Positions 52,158 through 61,909 of a stretch of DNA of 64,000 bases are shown in pieces. Origin of the DNA: Burkholderia sp. S171 (lineage in GTDB: Bacteria; Pseudomonadota; Gammaproteobacteria; Burkholderiales; Burkholderiaceae); contig NZ_LMUF01000043.1 of assembly GCF_009766085.1 (NCBI RefSeq), positions 239,938 to 303,937 on the forward strand. The letters are read 5' to 3'. Under the pieces are notes generated by a model. That model saw nothing but the letters and a program-made list of their open reading frames with translations. It did no database searches and had not been told where the DNA came from. A program made the position numbers and the translations under genes. Positions within the stretch are counted from its first letter, which is position 1, and each line of letters opens with the position of its first letter.

Positions 52158-55100
52158 TCACGCGGACTGTTGCAAGCCGTTGCCAACCTGTTGCCGGTTC
52201 ACCAGCTGCGCATAGACCGAGTTGTTCGCGAGCAGTTGCGCATGGGGACCCGCTTCAATCACCGAGCCGTGGTCCAGCACGATGATCAGATCGGCCTCGC
52301 GTACCGTCGCCAGACGGTGCGCGATGATCAACGTCGTGCGGTTGGCCATCAAGGTTTTCAGCGCGGTATGTACCTGTGCTTCGCTGATGGCGTCCAGATG
52401 CGACGTTGCTTCATCCAGAACCAGTACCGGTGCATCCTTGAGAAAAGCGCGCGCAATGGCAACACGCTGACGCTGGCCTCCCGATAACTGCACGCCCCGT
52501 TCACCAACCCGCGTGGCGAGTCCTTCCGGCAACGTGGCCACGAAGTCGCCGAGCGACGCCTGGTCCAACGCGAGCCGTAGTGCTTTCTCGCTGGCGTCAG
52601 GCCGGGCGAGACGGATGTTGGCCTCAAGCGTATCGTTGAACAGATACGTGTCCTGTGAAACGAGGGCAACGTGAGAGCGTAACGAGTCGAGCCGCAAGCG
52701 CCGCAAGTCGACACCATCCACTTGCACCGAACCCGCATCCGGGTCCCAGAACCGCAGCAACAGATTTGCAATGGTGCTCTTGCCGGCGCCTGAGGCTCCC
52801 ACAAGCGCCGCGGTAGAGCCGGCGCGCACGCAGAAGGATACGCCGTTCAACACGGGTTGCGTGCGCTCGGCGTAGGCGAAACGCGCGTCTTCAAAGCGAA
52901 CCTCCGAGCCACCCGGCGCCGCGTGCAAGTCGTGTTCTCCGTCGAGCACCAGAACCGGTTCGTCATGCACGACCCTTAACCGCCGAGCCGACGCGATCGT
53001 ATCGGCGAGTTGCCTGCCTACCTGCGCGATCTCCGCCACGGGCATGGAGGCTGCCACGGCGAGCAGGATCAGCATCGGTAGCCAAGCCGCCGACAGTTGC
53101 CCGGCCGAGACCAGAAACGCGCCCCCTAATGCAATAGCCAATCCGCCGAGGCCGGTCGCGACATCCAGTAGCGCAGTTTGTCGAGCCAGATCCGCCAGCA
53201 ACGCGAGCCGGGTCACGCTGTATTCGCGCGCCAGCGCCATGAACGCATCCCGCCGGCGCCCGGTCGCCTGGAACGCGAGCAGATCGGATAAACCCTGGAT
53301 GGTCTCGGTCATATGCGCGCCGAGCAGGCCGAGCGATTCGCGTGCCTTGCTGCCCAGTGCATCGATACGGCTGCGCCCGCGCACCGGCGAGAGCATCGCG
53401 TATGCGAGGAACGGCAGCAGCCCGAGCGCAAGCGGCCAGGCCGCCGTTGCGAGGACGGCTATTACCGCGGCCGGTACCAGCACCGCGACGACTGCCGGGG
53501 CAACCGTATGCGCATAGAAATATTCGATGGTCTCAACGTCTTGCGTAGCCAACGTGACGAGGTCACCGGAGCGACGGCGGAGCAAGTAGCCAGGCGCGAG
53601 GCGATCGAGTTGCGCGAACAGGCGTATGCGCAGATCCGCCAGCAGCCGGTATGCCATGTCGTGCGCAAGCCATGATTCAAGCCAGTGCAGAATGGCTGCC
53701 AGTGGGGCCACGATCAACAGCCACATCTCGATCGTCTGATGCGGGCTGCCGGCCCGCAGCGCGGCGACCAGCCATGCGCCCAGCACACCGACGCCGATGA
53801 AGGCCGTCACTCGCCCGACGCCCAATAGAATGGTCAGCACCAACCGTACTCGCCAGGGGCGGATCGCCGAGATCAGGGACGCAAGGGTCGCCTTCCAATC
53901 CAGTGTTTTCGCATCGGCATCGAGTTCGCGCGGACCTTGCACGGCGTCTTCTTCCGCCTCGCTTGTTAGCGCGGTTTTTGTTCCGGGTGCGCCTGCCTGA
54001 GGACCGGGTGCAGCGGCATCGGAGCGCAATGCAGATACAGTGTGAGGCGTCGCTTGCGCCCCCATCAACCGATGATACAGCCCGCTTCTTTTCATTAGTT
54101 CGTCATGCGTACCAGTCTCCGCGACAACGCCATCGTCCAGTACCAGGATCCGATCGGCGTCGATTACGCTGGAAAGTCGATGCGCGAGAATCAGCGTGGT
54201 GCGGCCTTGCATCAGACGATCGAGCGCCCGTTGAATCAGCGCCTCGTTTTCCGCATCGACGGCCGAGAGCGCTTCATCCAGGATCAGGATCGGGGCATCA
54301 CGCAACAGCGCTCGGGCAATGGCAAGCCGTTGACGCTGGCCGCCTGACAGCTGAACACCGCGTTCGCCGATCGAGGTCTGATACCCGTCAGGCAGGCTCG
54401 CTATAAAGTCGTGAGCGTAAGCTGCCCGCGCGGCCGCCTCCACTTCATCAGCGGTGGCGTCCGGGCGGCCGAGCCGAAGGTTTTCTTCGACGGTGCCCGC
54501 GAACAACATGGTGTCCTGCGCGACCACCGCAATCTTTGCGCGCAGTGCATCGGGGTCCAGCGACCGTACGTCCTGACCTGCAATGCGGATACTGCCGCTC
54601 TGCGGATCGTACTGGCGCAGAAGCAGGCGAACGATCGACGACTTGCCGGCACCGCTTGGCCCCACGATGCCGATGCGCTCGCCTGCCGCCACCGAGAATG
54701 TCAGCCCGCGGTGCGCGAGACCTCGGCCGCCGGCATAGGCAAAGCTGACGTTATCGAAAGCCAGCGACGCCGGTGCGTCGCTCAACGGGTCCGTGCCGGC
54801 TGCCGGCATGGGCGGGCTCGCCTCGAGCAGCGAGCGAATGCCGGCCGTCGCGGCTTGCCCGAGCATGCCCTGGTGCAGGACACTACGCAGGTCGCGCAAC
54901 GGCCGGAAAATCTCCGTACCCGCCATCAGGACGATCAGCAGCGTGGTCAGGCCCATCTCCCCGTGGGTCACGCGCCAAGCGCCAAGGACGAGCGCCAGCG
55001 CGGCGCCCAGAGCGGCCCCAAGATCGACGATACCGCGTGTAAGCAGGCCTGCCGCGAGCACCCAGAAGGTGTTGTCGGAGACAGCACGTGCTTGCGCGGC

Positions 55101-55763
55101 GAGGCGTTCGCCCCACACGCGGCTTTGCCCGAAGGCTTTGAGCGTCGGCAGGCCCTGGACCGCGTCGAGAAACGTTTCTCCGAACTCCTTGAATGCCTGC
55201 GCGCGCGCGAGGCTGGTGCGGCGTTCATGCATATGCACGACGATCGGTCCGAACAACGCCACCAGGGCCGCAACCAGCAGCACGGTGGCCACGGGCAGGT
55301 CCCAGAAGGCGATGAACCCGAAGATGGCAAACGGCGCGCAGAGGGCCACGGCCAGTTGCGGCAGATACTGCCCAAAGAAGGTCTGCAACTGCTCGACGCC
55401 GTCGATGACCGACAACATCACGCCACCCGTCCGCTGTTCGGCAAACCAGGCCGGCCCAAGCGTCACGATGCGGTCGTACAGCTGGCCACGCAGGGTTTCC
55501 TGGGCCCGTGCTGCGGTGCGGCAGGCGATGCCCGCACGCCAGTGATCCAGCAGCGCGCGCAGGACGATAGCGGCCGCTACGGCCACGGAAGGCGCTATCC
55601 ACGATTGCCACGGGCTACCCCGCAAGACCAATGCGAGCAACTGGCCCAGAAACACAAAGCGGGCGATACCGGCCAGCAGGGCCAGCAGCCCGACGACAAT
55701 GCTGAGCAGCATGTGCCCGCGCAGGCCTTTAGTCAGTTGCCAAAGGCGAAGATCGAAATACAT
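52158..55763 (-). CDS. Fused CydDC-like ABC exporter
   Basis: This 1201-residue protein contains two complete TMD-NBD halves. The first has Walker A GPSGAGKSS and LSGGQRQRLAIARALL, the second GASGAGKST and LSGGQRQRVAIARAFL; an Ala/Glu-rich linker (about 565-620) joins them. Domain pattern and sequence resemble CydD followed by CydC, the exporter of cysteine/glutathione needed for cytochrome bd assembly, normally encoded as two genes. No cydAB is nearby, so another thiol or toxic substrate remains possible. It is divergent from a LysR gene. Confidence 0.85.
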   Translation of the reverse strand: MYFDLRLWQLTKGLRGHMLLSIVVGLLALLAGIARFVFLGQLLALVLRGSPWQSWIAPSVAVAAAIVLRALLDHWRAGIACRTAARAQETLRGQLYDRIVTLGPAWFAEQRTGGVMLSVIDGVEQLQTFFGQYLPQLAVALCAPFAIFGFIAFWDLPVATVLLVAALVALFGPIVVHMHERRTSLARAQAFKEFGETFLDAVQGLPTLKAFGQSRVWGERLAAQARAVSDNTFWVLAAGLLTRGIVDLGAALGAALALVLGAWRVTHGEMGLTTLLIVLMAGTEIFRPLRDLRSVLHQGMLGQAATAGIRSLLEASPPMPAAGTDPLSDAPASLAFDNVSFAYAGGRGLAHRGLTFSVAAGERIGIVGPSGAGKSSIVRLLLRQYDPQSGSIRIAGQDVRSLDPDALRAKIAVVAQDTMLFAGTVEENLRLGRPDATADEVEAAARAAYAHDFIASLPDGYQTSIGERGVQLSGGQRQRLAIARALLRDAPILILDEALSAVDAENEALIQRALDRLMQGRTTLILAHRLSSVIDADRILVLDDGVVAETGTHDELMKRSGLYHRLMGAQATPHTVSALRSDAAAPGPQAGAPGTKTALTSEAEEDAVQGPRELDADAKTLDWKATLASLISAIRPWRVRLVLTILLGVGRVTAFIGVGVLGAWLVAALRAGSPHQTIEMWLLIVAPLAAILHWLESWLAHDMAYRLLADLRIRLFAQLDRLAPGYLLRRRSGDLVTLATQDVETIEYFYAHTVAPAVVAVLVPAAVIAVLATAAWPLALGLLPFLAYAMLSPVRGRSRIDALGSKARESLGLLGAHMTETIQGLSDLLAFQATGRRRDAFMALAREYSVTRLALLADLARQTALLDVATGLGGLAIALGGAFLVSAGQLSAAWLPMLILLAVAASMPVAEIAQVGRQLADTIASARRLRVVHDEPVLVLDGEHDLHAAPGGSEVRFEDARFAYAERTQPVLNGVSFCVRAGSTAALVGASGAGKSTIANLLLRFWDPDAGSVQVDGVDLRRLRLDSLRSHVALVSQDTYLFNDTLEANIRLARPDASEKALRLALDQASLGDFVATLPEGLATRVGERGVQLSGGQRQRVAIARAFLKDAPVLVLDEATSHLDAISEAQVHTALKTLMANRTTLIIAHRLATVREADLIIVLDHGSVIEAGPHAQLLANNSVYAQLVNRQQVGNGLQQSA

Positions 55764-55861
55764 CAGGGTGACTCCTCTAGGTATTGGATCATCGTGGCAT
55801 GGACCCGCGTTGCGCGCGAGCGATGCTTTCTCAACCAGGGTTGAGCTAAACTTTACCCATC

Positions 55862-56800
55862 ATGCCAAGACTTTCTCAGCACATTCCTCCGTTACCCGCC
55901 TTGAAGGCGTTCGAAGCCGTAGCCAGGCTCGGAAGCCTGAGCCGCGCCGCGGAAGAGCTCAACGTGACCAAGAGCGCCATCAGCCATCAATTGCGCGCGC
56001 TGGAATCAGCATTGGGTACAACGTTGATGCACCGTGGCGGTACGACTTCGCGCGCGCAACCCACGGCCGCCGGGCAGGAGTTATTGCTTGCTATTGAAAC
56101 CAGCCTGATCCCGTTGGGCGAAGCCTGCGAGCGGTTAGCGGTGCGGCGGCGCAAGCGTCGCCGCACGTTGACGGTTTCCGCCAATGCGCCATTTTCATCG
56201 CTGTGGCTCGCGCCTCACGTGGTGGAATTCTCGACGCGGCATCCGGAGATCGCGGTGAACCTGAGGGTGTTTGACGACGAGCCCGACTGGCAGAACGACA
56301 CGATCGATATCGCGATTCTGCGCGTGCCATTGATGAGTTCGACGATTGATAAGCCCGACCCGCACCCGAGCGATCGGGCGCTGGTCCGGGAGACTGTGTT
56401 TCCCGTGTGCAGTCCGCTGTTGATGGATCCTCGGACCGCTACGCCGCAGACGCTGACCGAGCATCGCTTGCTGCAGGAGGAACACCACGCATCGAGTCGT
56501 GAAATAGACTGGCAGACGTGGTTTGCGCTGCTCGGTGGTGGCGCGCTTCCGGAGCAGAATCTAGTCCGGTTGAGCAGTTTTAGCCCGATCATCGGCGCCG
56601 CGATTGCGGGAAAGGGTGTTGCGCTAGGCCGTTCACCGTTGATCGATTTTGACCTGGCCCACGGCCGTCTGGTTCGCCTGTTTCCGGAGCATGAATTGCC
56701 CGGGTCATGGCAGTTTGTCATTCGTCTGCATCCCGAGCGCTCAACTGATCCGACGTTGATCCAGTTCCAGACTTTCATGCTTGAGCGCTCGGCGATCTGA
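55862..56800 (+). CDS. LysR-family regulator, GcvA-like
   Basis: This 312-residue protein starts IPPLPALKAFEAVARLGSLSRAAEELNVTKSAISHQLRALESALGTTLMHR, the GcvA/AmpR-type HTH, followed by a normal effector domain. It lies 98 bases from the divergent fused ABC exporter gene, which it probably regulates. It is convergent with the sugar-type ABC operon. Confidence 0.87.
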   Translation: MPRLSQHIPPLPALKAFEAVARLGSLSRAAEELNVTKSAISHQLRALESALGTTLMHRGGTTSRAQPTAAGQELLLAIETSLIPLGEACERLAVRRRKRRRTLTVSANAPFSSLWLAPHVVEFSTRHPEIAVNLRVFDDEPDWQNDTIDIAILRVPLMSSTIDKPDPHPSDRALVRETVFPVCSPLLMDPRTATPQTLTEHRLLQEEHHASSREIDWQTWFALLGGGALPEQNLVRLSSFSPIIGAAIAGKGVALGRSPLIDFDLAHGRLVRLFPEHELPGSWQFVIRLHPERSTDPTLIQFQTFMLERSAI

Positions 56801-56892
56801 CAAGTGAAGACGGTTTTCGCCCGGTCGCTCGGGCTCGGAACCGGCGGAAGCACTCGTTGATGCGTTGCTCAGTGCGTTGCGCGGCGACGCCT

Positions 56893-57876
56893 TCACCCAC
56901 GTCGTGAACTCAAGGTCCCGACTGCGAGCACGATGAAGATCAGGATTCCAATGGCGACCTGCTGCCAATAGAAGTTCCATCCGATAAGAAGCAGCCCGTT
57001 TGTCGCGAAGCCTAGCAACAGGACGCCCACGAGCGTTCCCGGTACGTTTGGGCGATGCGAAGAAGAAAGCGTCGCGCCAATAAACGTGGCCCCGATTGCA
57101 TTGAGCAGGTAACCATTGCCAGCGAGCGGCACATACGCCTTCACGTTCGACGACAGGATCAACCCGACCAACCCGGAACTCACCGCGCTCAACGCGAATG
57201 CGAGATACAGCAATGCGCGCACGGGAAGACCGGAGTAGCGCGCGACGCCTGCTTGAACGCCAAGCACAGTGATGCCGCGCCCATGCCGTGAGCGTGCGAG
57301 CAGCACATGCAGAAAACAAGCAAGGGCGACGACAAGATACAGGGGCAGTGCAATACCGAAGAGACGGCCGTGGCCGAGCGTTGAGAAAGCCTGCGGCAAG
57401 ACCTGGTTCAGTAGGTAAATGGGCTGGCCGCCGTCGGTCGCGAGTTGCTGGATGCTCTGGCCTATGAACAGTGTGCCGAGCGTGGCAAGAAAAGGCTCCA
57501 CGCCGAAGGAGGCAATCAGTACACCGTTGAACAACCCAACCGCGAGGGCCGCACCCAGTGCCGCGACGGTCGCGATCGGCATTGCGACGTGTCGCGCCAC
57601 GAGCGTCACGAATACGAGGCTGGCGAGATCGACGGCCGTGCCGACCGAGAGGTCCACTGCGCCGAGCGACGCCACCACCGTCATGGCAAGCGCCACGATC
57701 GCAAGCGGAGCGACTGTGTTGAGCAGCACGCTGTCGATGTTCGAGAACGTGGCGAACGCCGGCGCGAACACGGCAAAGAATACGATAGCGGCGGCGAAGG
57801 CGAAGACCAGCGCATAGCGCGTCCAGCCTTTGATTGGGACGGTACGCGCGAAGGGGCGAAGGATGAACTCACGCAT
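56893..57876 (-). CDS. ABC permease, CUT2 (ribose/branched) type, second permease
   Basis: This 327-residue membrane protein has 8-10 hydrophobic segments and the RbsC-like pattern ALAMTVVASLGAVDLSVGTAVDLASLVFV near residue 60 and GLPVRALLYLAFALSAVSSGLVGLILSSN later. It overlaps the preceding permease gene by 8 bases, and is last in the leftward operon. CUT2 systems with two different permeases exist (for example LsrCD, YtfT/YjfF). The substrate is unknown. Confidence 0.87.
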   Translation of the reverse strand: MREFILRPFARTVPIKGWTRYALVFAFAAAIVFFAVFAPAFATFSNIDSVLLNTVAPLAIVALAMTVVASLGAVDLSVGTAVDLASLVFVTLVARHVAMPIATVAALGAALAVGLFNGVLIASFGVEPFLATLGTLFIGQSIQQLATDGGQPIYLLNQVLPQAFSTLGHGRLFGIALPLYLVVALACFLHVLLARSRHGRGITVLGVQAGVARYSGLPVRALLYLAFALSAVSSGLVGLILSSNVKAYVPLAGNGYLLNAIGATFIGATLSSSHRPNVPGTLVGVLLLGFATNGLLLIGWNFYWQQVAIGILIFIVLAVGTLSSRRG

Positions 57877-58897
57877 GACTGCGCTTCTCCAGGTTGCGTC
57901 GGCGCAGCAGCGCCGTGAGCGAAACGACGAACAGGATCAACGCGCCTTCGACGCCGCTGATCCAGTAGCTCGACACGTTGTCCAACTGGAAGCCGTTCGC
58001 GACAAGACCGAGGAACACAACGCTCAGCCAGGTGCCGGCCACGGTCGGCACGAGCCGTCGTGAGAAGACCACGCCCAGCAGCGCCGCAGCGATCACTGCG
58101 AGAAGATTCTCTCCCGCACCGGGTGCGCTGCCGCTTAGCAGTGCCGTGGAGGCAAGGGCGGCGATGCCGCCCGACAGCCCGCACAGTACGTAGCTCGCCG
58201 CGACGTAAACCTTGGCCCTAAGTCCAGCCGCGCGGACCGCTGCAGGATGACTGCCCGACGCGTGAAGCCTCAGCCCGAATCGCGTAAAGTGCCCGACCCA
58301 GACGAACAGCAGACCCACACCGACAAACGCATAGGAGAGCCACGGAATAGAAAACGGGCCGTTGTCGAGAAGGGCCGCGAGCGTCGGTCCGGTCGCAGAA
58401 ACGGTCGAGTTTTTCGTAATCACCAACTCCAGTCCCGCCACGATGTTCATCGTGGTGAGCGTGGCAAGAAGGGGAAGCATGCCCAGTACGACCACCGCGA
58501 ACGCATTGAATGCGCCGACCGCTGTACCGGCTGAGAGCGTGAGCGCGATTGCTGTTGGCGAAGCAATACCATTGGCCAGCGAAGTCGCATAAATGGCTGT
58601 ACAGAAACCGAGATTCGCTGCAATCGAGAGATCGATGCCGCCGGCGACGCCGTTCGCGCCACCACCGATCAACACGAGTGTCAGGCCGAACGCGAGCGTA
58701 CCGATCACCGCCGACTGCTGCATCACATTGGCGAGATTACCTACGGTGAAGAAGAGGGGCGAGCTTGCTGCGAAGACTCCCAGCACCGCGAGAATCGCCA
58801 AGAGCGCGCCGCTTTGCAGCCACCATTGCGGAAGTTTTAGGGACCTTGCAAGAGTGAGCACGTTGGTGCGCGATTGTTTGATTTGAACTTGACTCAT
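57869..58897 (-). CDS. ABC permease, CUT2 type, first permease
   Basis: This 342-residue RbsC-like protein shows FGLTLVLIGGGANGVAGGIDLSIAANLGFCTAIYATSLANG and LASTALLSGSAPGAGENLLAVIAAALLGVVFS, the two signature regions of the family. It starts within the ATPase stop (ATGA overlap) and partners with the following permease. Confidence 0.88.
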   Translation of the reverse strand: MSQVQIKQSRTNVLTLARSLKLPQWWLQSGALLAILAVLGVFAASSPLFFTVGNLANVMQQSAVIGTLAFGLTLVLIGGGANGVAGGIDLSIAANLGFCTAIYATSLANGIASPTAIALTLSAGTAVGAFNAFAVVVLGMLPLLATLTTMNIVAGLELVITKNSTVSATGPTLAALLDNGPFSIPWLSYAFVGVGLLFVWVGHFTRFGLRLHASGSHPAAVRAAGLRAKVYVAASYVLCGLSGGIAALASTALLSGSAPGAGENLLAVIAAALLGVVFSRRLVPTVAGTWLSVVFLGLVANGFQLDNVSSYWISGVEGALILFVVSLTALLRRRNLEKRSHA

Positions 58898-60456
58898 GCT
58901 TGCACCGTTTCACGATCATGGGTCGAACTCGCGCTCATGCCTGGATCGGCACCCGAACCCGCTGCACTCGCCCAGCCCAGGATTTCCTGATGGGTCGTCT
59001 CTTTCGAGACCAGTTCTTGCACAAGCTTCCCGCGCGCGAGGATGAGAATCCGGTCGGTGATGCCCTGCAACTCGATCAGGTCAGTTGAAAACAGCAGCAC
59101 CGCTGCGCCCTGTGCAGCGAGTTCATCGATGACCCGGTATATCTCAGCTTTCGCGCGTATATCGACACCTACGGTGGGTTCGTCGAGCAAGTACAGGTTC
59201 GCGCGCGTGCTCAGCCATTTCGCCAGGACAAGCTTCTGCTGGTTCCCGCCAGAGAGCTGACGCGCAGGCGCTTCGGTTCCCGGTGCTCGAACCTGCAGGC
59301 CGTCCATGCGTTGCTGCACCAGTTCCTTTTCGCGACGACGATCGATCGTGAAATGCCGCGCGAGACGCCTGAGGCTCGCGAGCGAGATGTTCTCGCGAAC
59401 GGCCATGTCGAGTGCGATGCCATGCGCTCGCCGGTCCTCAGGAACGAACGCGACGCCACGGCGAACGGCGTTGCGCGGATCGTCTGGAACGTAAGCACTG
59501 CCATCCAGTTCGATATGACCGCGCACGCCGGGTTCGAGTCCGAACAGGCTGCGCACGACGGCTTTTCCACCAGACCCCAGCAGCCCCGTCACGCCGACAA
59601 TCTCGCCGCGGCGTACATCGAAGCTGATGTCTTCGAAGCGAGCCGCTGCACTCAGCCCGCAGACGCGCAGGAGCGGTGCGCCGGTTTTGCGTGTCGATGC
59701 AGGGACAAGTGCAGCGGTACTGCCGCCGATCATCGCGGCGACCAGCTGTTGCGGCGTTGAGTCGGCCACACGGACCCGGGCTACGTCCCGGCCATCGCGA
59801 AGAACGGTCACGACGTCGCAGAGCGCTTCGATCTCGTCGAGGTAGTGAGAGACATAGAGGATCGCAAGACCGCGCTCGCGTAGCCCGCGAATCGCTGCGA
59901 ATAATTGCTCGGCTTCATGCCGCGCGAGTGCGGCAGTGGGTTCGTCGAAGACCAGCACGCGGGGAGCGCTAAGCAGCGCACGCGTGATCTGCACGAGTTG
60001 CTGTTCGGCCACGCTTAACTCGGCTATCAGCCGGGTGGGCTCGATATCGATACCGAAATGCTCCTGCACGGCGCTGCGCGCAAAGCGGCGCATGCGGCCG
60101 GCGTTGAGAAGCGGCAACGGGCCGAAGGTAGGCTCGTTGCCGAGCAGTAACGCTTCGGCCACGGTCAGGGTCGGGGCCAGCAGGCGGTCCTGATGCACGA
60201 TCTCGATTCCAAGCCGCCGTGCATCGGAAGGACTGTTGATCAAAATGGCTTTGCCATCGAGAATCACCTGACCTTCGTCTGCACGGTGTATGCCGCCGAG
60301 GACTTTGATGAGGGTCGATTTTCCCGCGCCGTTCTGGCCGATCAAGCCATGCACTTGTCCAGGCGCCAAGTCGAGCGAGACGTGGCGCAATGCCGGTATG
60401 CCGTCGAACTGCTTGGAGATGGCCCGCAGTTCGAGCAACCGATGCTCACTTGGCAT
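58894..60456 (-). CDS. ABC ATPase, CUT2 double-NBD (RbsA/MglA type)
   Basis: This 520-residue protein has two ABC domains. In the first, Walker A GQNGAGKST lies at 40-48, with signature LSVAEQQLVQITRAL and VFDEPTAAL. In the second, the P-loop is degenerate (GLLGSGGKAV near 295), yet LSGGNQQKLVLAKWL and LLDEPTVGVD are intact, as usual for RbsA. It overlaps the binding-protein gene by 11 bases. It powers import of a sugar, polyol, autoinducer-like or other small polar molecule. Confidence 0.9.
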   Translation of the reverse strand: MPSEHRLLELRAISKQFDGIPALRHVSLDLAPGQVHGLIGQNGAGKSTLIKVLGGIHRADEGQVILDGKAILINSPSDARRLGIEIVHQDRLLAPTLTVAEALLLGNEPTFGPLPLLNAGRMRRFARSAVQEHFGIDIEPTRLIAELSVAEQQLVQITRALLSAPRVLVFDEPTAALARHEAEQLFAAIRGLRERGLAILYVSHYLDEIEALCDVVTVLRDGRDVARVRVADSTPQQLVAAMIGGSTAALVPASTRKTGAPLLRVCGLSAAARFEDISFDVRRGEIVGVTGLLGSGGKAVVRSLFGLEPGVRGHIELDGSAYVPDDPRNAVRRGVAFVPEDRRAHGIALDMAVRENISLASLRRLARHFTIDRRREKELVQQRMDGLQVRAPGTEAPARQLSGGNQQKLVLAKWLSTRANLYLLDEPTVGVDIRAKAEIYRVIDELAAQGAAVLLFSTDLIELQGITDRILILARGKLVQELVSKETTHQEILGWASAAGSGADPGMSASSTHDRETVQA

Positions 60457-61474
60457 CGGCCTGGCCCAGCGTTTTCGCGGCGTCGGCGGCGTTGTCCTTG
60501 GTCACGAGAATCGCCGGTACGTAGGTGGCGGGCGGCAATGAGCGGTCACCGTTGAGATAACGCGCGACGTTGTCGACCGCCGTCTTGCCGATCAGGTACG
60601 GTTGCTGGGCGACGACCGCGGCCGCGCTGGACTGCGGGTTCTTCACGAGGGCGACTACGTCAGGGCTGCCATCGACCGCGTACGTCTTGACATCCGTGCG
60701 ATGCGCCGCGTCCACCGCTTGCGTCGCGCCGATCTGCGGAACATCCCATGCGGCCCAGATAGCCTGGACCGTGCCCTTCGGATACTTGTTCAACAACTGG
60801 CTGATCTGCGCGTATGAGTCCTGCACCGTGTTCGGCACCACGTCGCGCAACTCCGGCTGGATGATCTTGATCTTCGGATACCACTTGAGGACCGAGCGCA
60901 ACTGGTCATAGCGCATGGCGACAACCGGCACGCCGTAGAAACCGTTGAAAACGAGAATGTTGCCTTCGCCATGCAAGTCGTTCACGAGCTTGAGTGCCAG
61001 TTGCTCACCGATAAAAAAATTGTCGGACGTGGTGACGTTGATGCTCGAGGGGCTGGCGGTATCGACGGTAAAGAGCGGGATACCCGCCGCACGGATTTTC
61101 TGGAGCCAGGGTTCGAGGACCGACGCTGTACCGAGTTGCTCGATGATCGCATCGGGCTTCTGCGCAATCAGCGTCTGGATTTGAGCGATCTGCTGCGCGT
61201 CTTTGCGCCCGCCGTCCAGCGCGATCGGCGTTCCGCCCAGCCGCTTCACCTCATCGATCTGCCCTTGATAGGCCTTCAGGTCCCAGTAATGTTCCGTGCC
61301 GGCCACGGTGATGCCGATACGTTTTCCTTTCAATGACGGGATCTCGTCCGGGGCCGGCGCAGCCAGCGCTGCGCTGGCGAGCAGCCCGGCAAGCATGCCG
61401 GTGACGCCTCGTGCGATCGAGTTTCGCATGAATGCGCGATTGGCCTTTGTGTGTCTGAAATTATTGTTCTGCAT
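60446..61474 (-). CDS. Periplasmic binding protein, CUT2/TorT-like
   Basis: This protein is 342 residues from the ATG at 61474; a start at 61429 (MRNSIARGVTGMLAGLLASAALAAP) gives a cleaner Sec signal. The mature part reads KRIGITVAGTEHYWDLKAYQGQIDEVKRLGGTPIALDGGRKDAQQIAQIQTLIAQKPDAIIEQ, a periplasmic-binding-protein-like domain of the RbsB class. The AIWAAWDVPQIGATQAVDAA segment lies in the second lobe. It heads the leftward transporter operon and is divergent from the flavoprotein/ferredoxin genes. Confidence 0.88.
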   Translation of the reverse strand: MQNNNFRHTKANRAFMRNSIARGVTGMLAGLLASAALAAPAPDEIPSLKGKRIGITVAGTEHYWDLKAYQGQIDEVKRLGGTPIALDGGRKDAQQIAQIQTLIAQKPDAIIEQLGTASVLEPWLQKIRAAGIPLFTVDTASPSSINVTTSDNFFIGEQLALKLVNDLHGEGNILVFNGFYGVPVVAMRYDQLRSVLKWYPKIKIIQPELRDVVPNTVQDSYAQISQLLNKYPKGTVQAIWAAWDVPQIGATQAVDAAHRTDVKTYAVDGSPDVVALVKNPQSSAAAVVAQQPYLIGKTAVDNVARYLNGDRSLPPATYVPAILVTKDNAADAAKTLGQADAK

Positions 61475-61909
61475 GTCAAATGAGTCAGGGTCAGAGAGTG
61501 GATAGAGTTAGACGCTAGCATGAAGAGGGCGGGTGTCTAAGTCGTATTCAGGCTAAGGTTCTGAGGAAAAAGATGGAAAGCAAATGACGATATTCGACCG
61601 TGGCCTGCGGCTGAGTGCGCCGCATCGTGCCGTGCCATAACGACGTCCTGGCATGGCTGCCGACGCCACAGCGATCGCTCGATCGCTTGCATCGAAACAG
61701 TCGTTTGAAGCCGCTCGTGGCGCGTGGATGATCTCGGAAAGACTTCCCCGGAAAAAGAATAAGAAAGCGAGAAATGCTTGGTTTTTATCGGTGACGGCGC
61801 TCGCTAGAGTTAGTGGTTGTGATCGCGTTGTCCGGGCTTCCTGCGGACGGGTTCAGACGGTCACATCTAACGCAGACCCAAGATTTCAGATCAGAAGCGG
61901 AAAAACACC
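61475..61909. other. Divergent control region of transporter and flavoprotein genes
   Basis: 435 bases separate the divergent operons. No gene was recognised. It must hold both promoters, but I could not identify a convincing operator or -35/-10 pair. Confidence 0.4.

Noticed and set aside
54411..55844. 477-codon open frame on the plus strand
   Set aside because: It lies antisense to the clearly coding fused ABC exporter and its translation is Arg/His/Gln-rich without any family pattern; a by-product of GC-rich codon usage.
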